NCBI GenBank assembly: GCA_033030425.1
Contig: JAUFSD010000016.1
Span: forward strand, 1,364,001-1,428,000
Length of the DNA stretch: 64,000 bases
Direction: 5' to 3'
DNA from: Verpa conica
Lineage: Eukaryota > Ascomycota > Pezizomycetes > Pezizales > Morchellaceae
The notes beneath the pieces were generated by a model. That model was given only the letters and a program-made list of their open reading frames with translations. It ran no database searches and was not told where the DNA came from. Position numbers and translations under genes: made by a program. This document shows, in pieces, positions 45,495 to 54,763 of the stretch (the stretch's first letter is position 1; every line of letters begins with the position of its first letter).

Positions 45495-46574
45495 CTATGC
45501 ATCTATCTCATCCAGCTTCAACGCCTTTATACACTTCTTCCACGACGCCACACCCCGGTTGGCATGGTCCTCAGGCACCGACGCATCAGGGTCCATCATA
45601 CTCCTGTTAAAGAGCTCCATCGAAACCCACCCCCTGTAACCCCAATCAAAGATCCAAGTCTCGAGCATCTTCATAACCGGAAGATACCCGCCTCTATCCT
45701 CCTCAAACGGAAACAACCTCGCATTCCTCGACCAAGTCATGACCCACTTCTGACTCGGGTCATACCACTCATGAGTCGTAGACAACGGCGGTGAGATCCT
45801 CGCCGCATCCGCAAGCTGGACATAGTATACTTTATCGAGTGGGACTTCCCGCAAGAACTCTTCGATATCAGCCTGGAGGAGTTTGTCCGCGTTTGGAAGA
45901 ACCCCAGACTCAGAGGTGACGTCTGCCCAGACGTTGGCGAGAATCTGGTATGTGTCGAGACACATTCCGAAGTTGGGGCGGTTGACCTTTTGTGTGATTT
46001 TCCATGCGTCTTGCCATCTGTTGACGTGGGCGCCCCACGCCATGACTTCGTACGCGAACCGGATAGGAGGGTTTTCTTTCGCGCCGAGGTCTGCTACCTC
46101 GACGAGGTCGGCGACGATTTTCTCGTGTGAGCCAGTCGCCACCGTGGGGTCCTGGTGGAACATGGACGGGATCTGCATGGTGTCTGTCCCCAGTATCTTG
46201 CACATCTTGAACCAGTTCTTGAGCTTTGCGATCTTCTCGTCGTGGCGTTTCTGCGAGAGGAGGCCGTCGTAGTTCTTGAAGGGCTGGAAGACGAAGATTG
46301 TGAGTCCGTATTTGTCGCACAGGTCTCGCATGTTTTGGGCGGATTTGAGAAGGTGCTCTTCGAATGTGCCCCCGGATTTGGCCAGCTCGCGGCGTGCGGG
46401 GATCTTGATGTCTTCGTAGAAGGCTTCGATGCCCTTGTAGCCTGAGGCGGCGGCGGCTTTGAGTTTGGGTTCGAGCTCATGGAAGGCGGCGCGGCCGAGG
46501 TTCATTGATGCGATCGCGAGGGGGAGAGCATCGACGAGCTTGGGGGCTGGCCCGGTGTATGTTGGGGGTAACAT
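45495..46574 (-). CDS. qutC: 3-dehydroshikimate dehydratase (qa-4/QutC type)
   Basis: One exon of 359 aa, started at MLPPTYTG; the frame is open 66 codons further upstream but that part is not family-like. It is a TIM-barrel sugar-phosphate-isomerase-like enzyme. Divalent metal ligands are visible in order: Glu in RFAYEVMAWGAH, Asp in MCLDTYQI, Gln in YYVQLADA and Glu in VSMELFNRS. The expected reaction is dehydration of 3-dehydroshikimate to protocatechuate, the committing step of quinate catabolism. It is transcribed divergently from the type II dehydroquinase that makes its substrate, with 500 bp between starts. The symbol is used by similarity to the Aspergillus gene; no ortholog test was possible. 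Confidence 0.88.
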   Translation of the reverse strand: MLPPTYTGPAPKLVDALPLAIASMNLGRAAFHELEPKLKAAAASGYKGIEAFYEDIKIPARRELAKSGGTFEEHLLKSAQNMRDLCDKYGLTIFVFQPFKNYDGLLSQKRHDEKIAKLKNWFKMCKILGTDTMQIPSMFHQDPTVATGSHEKIVADLVEVADLGAKENPPIRFAYEVMAWGAHVNRWQDAWKITQKVNRPNFGMCLDTYQILANVWADVTSESGVLPNADKLLQADIEEFLREVPLDKVYYVQLADAARISPPLSTTHEWYDPSQKWVMTWSRNARLFPFEEDRGGYLPVMKMLETWIFDWGYRGWVSMELFNRSMMDPDASVPEDHANRGVASWKKCIKALKLDEIDA

Positions 46575-47074
46575 TTTTGCTGGTTTTGAGAATTTGGAGG
46601 TGAGGTTGTGAAATGAGATGAGAGATGAGGTGTGGGGGGATACTTTCTGGTTTTCAGAGGTGTTTTTGTAGTTTTCAAGATCTCTACTACAAATACTATG
46701 GGATACTGTGGTGGGGGGGCTCGGAAGAACTTTTACACGGTGGATTATTATAGGGCAATGATCGATCGTCACGTCGGTGGATATCCGCAGTAGTTACCGA
46801 GCTTATATTACGGGCAGGTGGAAGAGAAGAGGATTACTATTAATTATATAGACCAATGATTGGGAGTACCGTAGAGATTATTACTATTGCTACTATTATG
46901 CAAGACATAACCGTGGCACGGCATTCGGTGCCTGACTACCCCGACGTATCACATCGCATTACATAGGATATTATACATAGAAAATCTTCTCTCCACCGCA
47001 TACACAGAATATTATACATAGAAAATCTCCTCTCTATCGCAAACACTCTACCAAACAACGCACTCACCACAATA
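46575..47074. promoter_or_regulatory. divergent promoter, dehydroshikimate dehydratase / type II dehydroquinase
   Basis: This 500-bp region contains a 38-bp near-perfect direct repeat (46968-47005 and 47009-47046) just upstream of the dehydroquinase start; each copy begins ATATTATACATAGAAAATCT. GGATATCC occurs at about 46780. No full qa palindrome was found here. Confidence 0.5.
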
Positions 47075-47551
47075 ATGCCCGCCAAAATCCTCCTCATCAA
47101 TGGCCCCAACCTCAACCTCCTGGGCACCCGCGAGCCCCAAATGTACGGCTACGCCACCCTCTCTGACGTCGAGTGCTCCTGCGAAGCACAAGCCGCCGCC
47201 GCAGGATCTACACTAAAGTACTTCCAATCAAACCACGAGGGAGCAATCATCGACCGCATCCACGAGACGCGGATCGATAAAGTAGACTACATCGTCATCA
47301 ACCCGGGCGCCCTCACGCACACTTCTGTTGCGATACGGGACGCGTTGCTGGGTGTTGCGGTACCGTTCATCGAGATCCATGTCTCGAATGTCCATACGAG
47401 GGAGCCGTTCAGAGCACACTCGTATCTCTCGGATAAGGCTGTGGCTGTCATTGCGGGCTTGGGGACCTATGGGTATAACGCGGCTGTAGGGTATATTCTG
47501 GAGAAGGAGAAGGAGAAGGAGAATCCGAGGGGGGTTGAGCAAAAAGTGTAG
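47075..47551 (+). CDS. qutE: type II 3-dehydroquinate dehydratase (catabolic)
   Basis: One exon of 158 aa. Type II signature residues are all visible: [12 protein letters not shown] at the N-terminus, Arg19 and catalytic Tyr24 (GTREPQMYG), Asn76 in INPGA, His102 in EIHVSN and Arg113 in FRAHSY. The enzyme forms dodecamers and converts 3-dehydroquinate to 3-dehydroshikimate by anti elimination. Fungi use this type in quinate breakdown (qa-2/QutE). The C-terminal 18 residues are Lys/Glu-rich and probably disordered. The divergent neighbour acts on its product. Symbol by similarity to Aspergillus. Confidence 0.92.
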   Translation: MPAKILLINGPNLNLLGTREPQMYGYATLSDVECSCEAQAAAAGSTLKYFQSNHEGAIIDRIHETRIDKVDYIVINPGALTHTSVAIRDALLGVAVPFIEIHVSNVHTREPFRAHSYLSDKAVAVIAGLGTYGYNAAVGYILEKEKEKENPRGVEQKV

Positions 47552-47941
47552 ATTGATTGATGTTTTTCTCTACTTCTGTCTAAATACATAAAAGAATTAA
47601 AAAAAAGTAAATCCTATTCAATTGTTTCTTGTTTCTTGTGAGAACTCCCAATATCAATCTTCATCTCTACCTTCATCTACGCATACCCCACGTTGAACCC
47701 CCCCCCTTCCTCCACCGCTGGCCCCGCATTCTCAGTTCCCCGCGGGTGTCGGAATACAAGGATCATGTAAGCAACAACCGGGTAAAAACTTTTCCGACGT
47801 CACGTGTTGATTACTAGGTATTACAAAATGTTACATAACTAAGACTATGATTTATTCATACAATTCACGAGAAAAGCTCTTCCCATCCTCTTACTACCCA
47901 ATTCACACAGAAATACACACCACGATAGACATAAAAAAAAT
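47552..47941. other. intergenic, dehydroquinase 3' end to CoA-transferase promoter
   Basis: 390 bp with a C-rich stretch near 47695-47705 and an AT-rich leader before the CoA-transferase start; no other feature was seen. Confidence 0.4.
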
Positions 47942-49644
47942 ATGGCGAGTCCAAGAACTGTTGCTTCACTGTGCACTCGCGCAGTCCAGAGATCGAGTCC
48001 ACGAATAACACCCTTCAAACAACTATCTAGTGGGAATATACAACAACGATGTTTCTCAGCCGCGACATCACGACTCCAAGAATACAAGTCGAAGGTTGTA
48101 TCACCCACAGAAGCAATCAAGTCTCTCAAGAGCGGTGATACACTGCTCTGCGGGGGGTTCGGAGTCTGCGGCGTACCAGGTGAGACCCCTAAACTTCTAT
48201 AATTGACCTCTCCACTAACATATTCTAGACACATTAATCGATGCCGTTCTCAAAACACCCACCATCAACTCACTCACCGCGGTGTCTAACAACGCCGGCA
48301 CCCCCGGGCACGGACTGTCCCAACTGCTTGAATCCAAACAAGTCCGCAAGATGATCGCATCCTACATCGGGTCCAACAAAGTTTTTGAAAAGATGTATCT
48401 CGACGGCTCACTCGACGTCGAACTGACCCCACAAGGCAACATCGCCGGCCGTCTCGCCGCCGCCGGAGCCGGCGTACCGGCGTTCTACACACCCGCGGGA
48501 GTAGGCACTTGGATCGAAGAAGGGAAGCTCCCGGTGCGGTACAAGAACGACGGCAGCGGCGAGGTCGAGATCACAAGTAAGCCACGCGAAGCACGCGAGT
48601 TCAACGGGAGGAGGTTCATACTAGAGGAGGCGATTGTTGGTGATGTGGCGTTCATCAAGGCTCACACGGTCGACACACTCGGTAATGTGAGGTTCAGACT
48701 CTCGGCTCGAAACTTCAATTCTGCGATGGCGAGGGCGGCGAAACATACTATTGTTGAGGCGGAGAATATAGTCCAGCCGGGGGAGATCCATCCGGATGAT
48801 GTCCATGTGCCGGGGGTCTATGTGAAGCAGGTTGTGCAGAGTACTACTCCGAAGAATATTGAGCTGTTGACGTTGAGTAAGACGCCGGAGGAGGTGGAGA
48901 AGGAGATGTTGAGTGGTGGGGGGGAGGCGGCGAAGAAGAGGGAGACGATCGTTAGGAGGGCTGCGAAGGAGTTTGTGGACGGTGATGTGGTTAATCTGGG
49001 GATTGGCATGCCGACCTTGGCACCGTCGTTCATAAAGGAGGGTATTCATGTGCATTTGCAGTCTGAGAATGGTATTCTTGGACTGGGGCCCTACCCGACT
49101 AGAGAGCAGGCGGATCCGGATCTTATTAATGCTGGGAAGGAGACTGTTACGCTGAACCCTGGGGCGTCTACGTTTGGGTCGGATGAGTCTTTTGGAATGA
49201 TCAGGGCGGGGCGTATGGGTTTAACTATGCTTGGCGCCCTGCAAGTCTCTGCTAATGGGGATCTTGCGAATTGGGGGCTCCCGGGGAAGATAAAGGGTAT
49301 GGGAGGAGCGATGGACCTGGTTGCGAACCCCGCTGCAACGAGGGTTGTTGTGTTGATGGAGCATGTTGATAAGAAGGGGAGGCCAAAGATCTTGGAACGT
49401 GAGTTTACCCATGGCCTATAGTTTGACGGATTACTTGCTAACTTGCGGTCTAGAATGCCAATTCCCGTTGACTGGAAAGCAATGTGTCTCGAGAATCATC
49501 ACGGATTTGGCGGTGTTTGATGTTTCGTTCACGAATGGACTGACACTCATTGAGATTGCAAAGGGGATTACCGTGGATGAGTTGAAGAGTAAAACTGGTG
49601 CGGCGTTTAAAGTTAGCGATTCATTAAAGGAGATTGAGATATGA
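47942..49644 (+). CDS. succinyl-CoA:3-ketoacid CoA-transferase, mitochondrial
   Basis: Exons 47942-48179, 48229-49398 and 49454-49644 (introns of 49 and 55 nt) encode 532 aa, the usual SCOT length. The first 50 residues are rich in Arg, Ser and Ala without acidic residues until late, as in a mitochondrial presequence. The alpha-type half begins with [17 protein letters not shown]; the beta-type half has [16 protein letters not shown] and the catalytic Glu359 in [12 protein letters not shown]. It transfers CoA from succinyl-CoA to a 3-oxoacid. In animals this serves ketone-body use; here, beside maleylacetate reductase, the likely acceptor is 3-oxoadipate. That assignment comes from context, since the motif does not separate 3-oxoadipate from acetoacetate. 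Confidence 0.9.
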
Positions 49645-50413
49645 GGGATGAGGGACGAGGACGAGGACGAGAGATGAGAGACGACTTGATTTAGATTGGC
49701 GTTTGATGTTTGTAAATACTTTTAGACATTAGTATGTACCTAGCTACTTTACTGAAACTATTAAAAGTTTTGAATTCTATTCAGTTGGTAGAGTGTTTGA
49801 TGGGTTAGGGTTATTGGGATACTGGAATCGAAACGATCTGCATGTACTTTGGTAACACGTCCCGGTTTGTTATTTTGAGTAATAGAACTCAGTCCAGACG
49901 ATGGAAGTAAAATGATCTCTTCAGTATTGAATATACGCCAGAGTGGAATCTGCGATGAATGACGTCATAAGCAAGAATAATCAACCACTATACAATATCC
50001 AATTCGTGTGATTCAAGTCCTAATCCAGGATTCTCACGCCTTCAGGCCACGTCTTGCAGTACCAATGGACTGGCCTGGCTTACCGTGGTTGATCAATGCA
50101 AGATCCACGAGAAGCCGCATTCCCGATGAGACCGATCTGCACACTCGCATGCTGAGGAATTGTTGGTAAGCTTCACAACAGACCGAGTGACAGGATATGA
50201 AAACACCCGGATAAGCATATACCCGCCCGATGCCCCGCATTCCGAGGAGATCACCGTGATGTAAGAGCACCAGAGTAATATAGAATACCGGACATCAACA
50301 AAAACCCCTCCTGTCCCTTCATATCGATGAACTCCACCATCTCAAAGATACCCATATCCCAAGTATTCCGTAGTAAATCCCAATTGACCCTCCGTATCCG
50401 CACCCTCACCACA
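49645..50413. other. intergenic, maleylacetate reductase promoter
   Basis: Contains GGGTTAGGGTT (49802-49812) and a degenerate qa-like palindrome, GGATAA-GCAT-ATACCC (50209-50224, 14 of 16 consensus positions), about 190 bp upstream of the reductase start. A 78-codon minus-strand frame (50034-50270) is unsupported. Confidence 0.4.
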
Positions 50414-51487
50414 ATGCAGCCCTTCACCTACACCGCCAACCCCTCGCGCGTCATCTTCGGCCCTGGCACACTCAAACAGCTCCCCTCAGAACTCACCCGC
50501 CAGAACCTCACCGCCCCGCTGATCCTGTGCACACCCCAACAAACAGCCCAAGCCGCCGATGTCGCCTCTCTCCTCCCCAGCATCGCCGGAACCTTCTCCC
50601 AGGCAACCATGCACACCCCCTCCAACATCACCGAAAAAGCCCTGCAGTTCGCAAAGGACAAGAACGCAGACTGCGTAGTCTCCATCGGCGGCGGCTCCAC
50701 AATCGGTCTCGGAAAAGCCATCTCGGTCAGAACGGGCCTTCCGCACGTCTGCATCCCAACAACGTACGCTGGTAGTGAAATGACACCCATCCTCGGCGAG
50801 ACAGAGAACGGCGTCAAAACTACAAGATCGGACCCGAAGATCCTCCCGGGGACCGTCATCTACGATGTCGAGCTGACAATGACGCTCCCTGTTGGGATGA
50901 GCTGCACGAGTGGTGTCAACGCAATCGCACACGCCGTTGAAGCACTCTACTCAACAACCACAAACCCAGTCATATCGCTGCTCGCACTCGAGGGTATTCG
51001 CTCTCTCGCCAGTGCACTACCTAAGCTGCTCATCAACGCTACCGACCTCGAGGCTCGTTCGTTGGCGCTGTATGGAGCCTGGTTGTGCGGCTCGTGCTTA
51101 GGGTCTGTGGGGATGTCGCTTCATCATAAGCTCTGCCACACCCTCGGTGGGACCTTCAACCTCCCGCATGCTGAAGTTCACACTATTGTGCTCCCCCATG
51201 CGTTGGCGTATAATGCCCCTGCGCTCTCTGCAGAAGTGCTGAAGTCACTTGCAGACGCATTGCCGGATAGTGAGGGTGATGCGGTCAAGGGGTTGAATGT
51301 CCTGCTGGAGAAGATGAAGGTGGAGAGGGCGTTGAGTAAGTATGGTATGAAGGAGGAGGACGTCGATAAAGCTGCGGATCTGGCGGTTGCGAAACCATAC
51401 CCGAATCCGAGGGAGATTAAGAGGGACGAGATTAGAGAGGTTATTAGAAGAGCGTGGGCTGGGGAACCGGCGAGTTCGAAGCTTTAA
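50414..51487 (+). CDS. maleylacetate reductase (iron-ADH superfamily)
   Basis: One exon. The preferred start is the Met of MQPFTYTANPSRV, giving 357 aa, the usual length; an in-frame Met at 50327 would add 29 Ser/Arg-rich residues that could be a weak mitochondrial signal. The dinucleotide-binding motif SIGGGSTIGLGKAI, the IPTTYAGSEMTP segment and CHTLGGTFNLPHAEVH are diagnostic of maleylacetate reductases within the group III alcohol dehydrogenases. The enzyme reduces maleylacetate to 3-oxoadipate with NAD(P)H, directly after hydroxyquinol ring cleavage. Its neighbour upstream, a 3-ketoacid CoA-transferase, could act on the product. Confidence 0.92.
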   Translation: MQPFTYTANPSRVIFGPGTLKQLPSELTRQNLTAPLILCTPQQTAQAADVASLLPSIAGTFSQATMHTPSNITEKALQFAKDKNADCVVSIGGGSTIGLGKAISVRTGLPHVCIPTTYAGSEMTPILGETENGVKTTRSDPKILPGTVIYDVELTMTLPVGMSCTSGVNAIAHAVEALYSTTTNPVISLLALEGIRSLASALPKLLINATDLEARSLALYGAWLCGSCLGSVGMSLHHKLCHTLGGTFNLPHAEVHTIVLPHALAYNAPALSAEVLKSLADALPDSEGDAVKGLNVLLEKMKVERALSKYGMKEEDVDKAADLAVAKPYPNPREIKRDEIREVIRRAWAGEPASSKL

Positions 51488-51888
51488 AGAGGGGGGGCTG
51501 AAAGTAGGGTGTTATGGGGTTTTTGTAAAAAAAAAGATTCTTTTCTATTGGTTATGGTGATGGGTTTGGTTGGGTTTTTTTGTATCTATTTATCAAGTAT
51601 TCTGGTGTCAGTTTATCGTGAATATCTACCTGATAATTTGGTTCTTGGACGCCTTTATGAAGGTGTTTATTATATCACAAGCTGATATACAGTGATGCTG
51701 AAACCCTAACCCTAGACATATCACACGTTAAAGTCATTCAGACAGCCAAGTATTAAACAGATACGTCTATCAATCATACTATAGTAAACAAATAGCATAA
51801 TTCTCATAGCAAGCCGATAAATTTGGGTATTTAGGGATGCTACGAAATGAGTTTTTATCCATCATCCGGGAATGTGAGCGATAAGAGG

Positions 51889-51969
51889 TGAACTAAACAA
51901 GAATAAATGAATGAATTTATCATAAGTACATGGAAACCGAAGGTTAAGGTACCCTGAACTAAACAAGAA
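51889..51969 (-). mobile_element. ultra-short retroposed fragment, copy C, with 15-bp target duplication
   Basis: TGAACTAAACAAGAA occurs at 51889-51903 and 51955-51969. The 51 bp between begin with (AATG)n, continue TTTATCATAAGTACATGG, and extend about 20 bp further than the other copies. On the minus strand it is a less truncated version of the same source sequence. Confidence 0.72.
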
Positions 51970-52150
51970 AATCAGTATACAGTACACAATAACCCCTAAA
52001 TCATACATTGATTGCCGTGAGTGCCTAAATCATTGCGTATTCATGACGGTTGAATGAGCCGCTACTCTCCAATACTTCATAGAGAATATTAGACCCTAGG
52101 CTGTAGCTATGTTATCTAGGAGTTGATATGGGAGATTGGGCCTCTGTGGA

Positions 52151-52180
52151 ATATAAATGAATGAATTAATCATAGTACAG
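52151..52180 (-). repeat. possible fourth copy of the short retroposed sequence
   Basis: AAATGAATGAATTAATCAT followed by AGTACAGG resembles copies A-C with a few changes. No flanking duplication is visible, so it is either older or a chance match. Confidence 0.4.
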
Positions 52181-52275
52181 GCGCTCCCCGCGGAGTGTTT
52201 GCTGGGCTTGTTTTATCGATCTTTTCTTGCTAATTTATATATTTTCACTTATACTTTAGTGATGATGTCAAAGTA

Positions 52276-52455
52276 CTAAATACTATAGTACCAAAAAGAG
52301 GGGTGGGATCAGTACGGTGCTCCCGCAAATACGCTAGCGATATGGGAGAAATACGGTATTAGTACAGTAATATACCTCAATTACTGATTTAATTCGATAT
52401 TTGCGACTAAATTCCGTAGTGCTATGGCAGTAAATTCACCTCGTTTTTTCATACA
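52276..52455. repeat. dispersed repeat, inverted partner of 21849-22015
   Basis: Reading the opposite strand gives the same order of motifs as 21849-22015: GAGGTGAATTTACTGCCATA, CCCATATCGCTAGCGTATT, GAGCACCGTACTGATCCCAC and CCTCTTTTTGGTACT. Identity is roughly 85 percent by eye. No coding capacity; probably a MITE or another non-autonomous element. Confidence 0.75.
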
Positions 52456-52890
52456 TGTAACATTGCAGTTCGGGTCATAGGTCTCCGTACCTATCATACA
52501 TTCAACATACTGGAGACAGAACGAACATTTTCATTTGAAACTGATTTGGAAATGGGGCGCCCTTTCCCTATTTTTAGAGAAGTACAGCCATCGCCCTATG
52601 CTTTCAATGAAAAAATAAGATTGTTGCTCTTATCTGTTACGCCAGCCTTATTTAAGAAACCGAGCTAGAAGATGCTGAACAACCTAGAATACTCCCACAG
52701 AGTAGAGCCCTGAATGGCTCCATTACCCCCTCAAATAGCCCTCCGTACTAGTGAGCCCCTAGACGTCCATGCCTCCACATACTCTCTCTCCCAATATATT
52801 GTACTCCTTACGTCATTCTGGTGGTATTCCGGCTATACCATCCTAGATACATACAAGTATTCCCAACCCTCTGTCCAACAGGTAACCTTA

Positions 52891-54234
52891 CTAATTCGCA
52901 GCCGCCTCAAGCTTACTCAACTGCGCTGTATGCTGCCCACTCCTCTCATGCACCTCCCTCACCTCCGGCCTCATCTGCACCTCACAGGTCAAGCATTTCC
53001 ATGTCTTTGCAGCCTTTTTCTCAGCCTTGCGATGTGCACGGCTAAGTTTGTGGTCTTCGCGGTCTTCAGTGTTGATGGTGATTTTACAGATAGTACAGGT
53101 CCACAATGGTGGTTGCTGGGCGCGTTGATGTTTCTCATATTCGAAGATTGATTGTGCTTTTAACGCAAGAGCGATATCGAATGGATCACGAGTTACTACC
53201 GGGGTAGGTTTTACTTTTAGAGGGGCGGGAACAACAGTGGGAGATTCCATAGCTTGTGGTTGACGGGGGGTTGGACCCGGCAATATTGAGGGGGTAGTGG
53301 ACTTTGTTTTTGGTAATACTCTGGAGGCCGTATGCGTAGCTGTGGGTGAATTGGTATACGTAGGCTTATCCAGGTAAATCGCAGCCATATGAATCCTCGC
53401 GGCTTCATGGGATGCTTGAAATTTGGAGGTAATGACAATGCCACAGATCTCGCAAGGGAAAGGTTTCCCAGTGGCCTTCCGGTGGGCGATTGATGCTTCA
53501 TGGGTGCTTTGAAATATTGTGTCGACAGTGGCATTACAGGGTGTACAGAACCAGGTCTTTACTGGAGGGTCTTTGACGCGCCGGTTGGCTTTGCCCTTCT
53601 TACTTTTGCTACCTTTTGATTTGTGCTTCTTTTCGTGTGCTGCTTGATCCTTCTGCGCAACGGTGCCGCCACACACCGAGCATACCGATAGTTTGAGCGC
53701 TGCCATTTGGTGGATCTGTCCCCGGCAATGGGATACACGGGAGTCCTCGTCAATGGTGATCTTGCAGACAGTGCATATCCATTCTTTCAAAGGCCCCAGT
53801 CTAGACCCTGATAAAACCTACACAGGAAACATCAGTCGTTATTACTTGGGGGAAGGACTAGGAGTAGTCACTCTGTCACGATTCTCACAGTGTTTGGACC
53901 CTGCTTCGTGTTCTGCTTGGAGAGATGCGTCCATTGAGAGGTTGCATATTAAACAGGTCCAGCGCAGTGCCCTAGATCTGGATATGTGCCACATCCCCGA
54001 TTCGTGAGCTTTCCGGTAATCACTGATGACTGTTATGTCGCAGATGTTGCAGGTCCAAAGTGATTCACTAGCTTTCGTGGCGGGTCTCTCGTCTTTAGAT
54101 CTGGCCTTGCATGTTGACTGACTGACTGACTGAGTATGATCGGGTGCCTGTAATGTAGCGGTCTCATTAAGGTCTTTCCTGTTTCAAGGGCCGTGTATAC
54201 ATACGGGACGAATTTCCAGAGTCTGATATTCCAT
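52891..54234 (-). CDS. eight-finger C2H2 zinc protein (matrin/U1-like fingers)
   Basis: Exons 54205-54234, 53872-54147 and 52891-53817 (introns of 57 and 54 nt, all phase 0) encode 410 aa. Eight CxxC...H...H units are visible, in order: WTCNICD, WTCLICN, WICTVCK, SVCSVCG, WFCTPCN, FPCEICG, WTCTICK and WKCLTCE, each followed by about 12 residues and a His-x3/5-His pair. This spacing is that of matrin/U1/JAZ-type fingers, which often bind RNA or double-stranded RNA, rather than of classical DNA-binding arrays. A basic stretch (KKHKSKGSKSKKGKANRR) follows finger 4 and a Pro/Thr-rich linker separates fingers 6 and 7. Function is unknown. Exon 1 is tiny and the first intron is the least certain part of the model. 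Confidence 0.68.
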
Positions 54235-54763
54235 TGTGGTTGAGCAACTATTGATACCAATTCAGTCTAGTTGTTGTGGTGTTGGACGGTAGTGAGGATA
54301 TATATAAAAATCCGGGGGTAAATTTCAATTAAGCGCAGTGGGATGCCTGAGGCATGGAACTATTGGTTGCCTAAAGCTATACTTCTAATTATATAACTAC
54401 TACTGAGGGGGTGCCTGGCTTTGATAAATGAAGTAAAAGGTGCTGAATCGATTGTCTAAAAGAGATAGAGAGATATGACAATATATGCTCCAGCAAAGAG
54501 AAACCCTAAACCCTTATATGGGATGCCTTGCCTGGATCTTCAAACATATCAAATAGAGAAACACGTGACTCATATATGAAACCCCCCCATCGGCTATCCT
54601 TATTAGAAAGCATCTACAACAATAAAGTGTTCACTGGCATAACAAGATCTTTCAATATTGCTAAGACTGGCACTTCCGAAATCATTACCCTCTACTCACC
54701 AATTCTCACTCGGCACTAGGAACGCAAACATCTCCACCCCCACTTAACTGTCCCCACTTAACT
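54235..54763. repeat. intergenic, holds a dispersed repeat copy
   Basis: About 54435-54625 is the inverted partner of the repeat split by the LINE (24035-24070 plus 35156-35330). No gene is seen. Confidence 0.55.

Larger units (their letters stand above)
51488..52890. other. intergenic, short retroposed fragments and dispersed repeats
   Basis: No gene. Holds an AACCCTAACCC 11-mer (51702-51712), retroposed fragment copy C (51889-51969), a related sequence at about 52151-52180, and the dispersed repeat at about 52276-52455. A short plus-strand frame beginning at 52714 overlaps the end of the zinc-finger gene and is not supported. Confidence 0.5.

Noticed and set aside
52714..53151. Plus-strand 145-codon frame
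   Set aside because: It lies opposite the zinc-finger exon, whose regular CxxC/H-H spacing shows the minus strand is coding.
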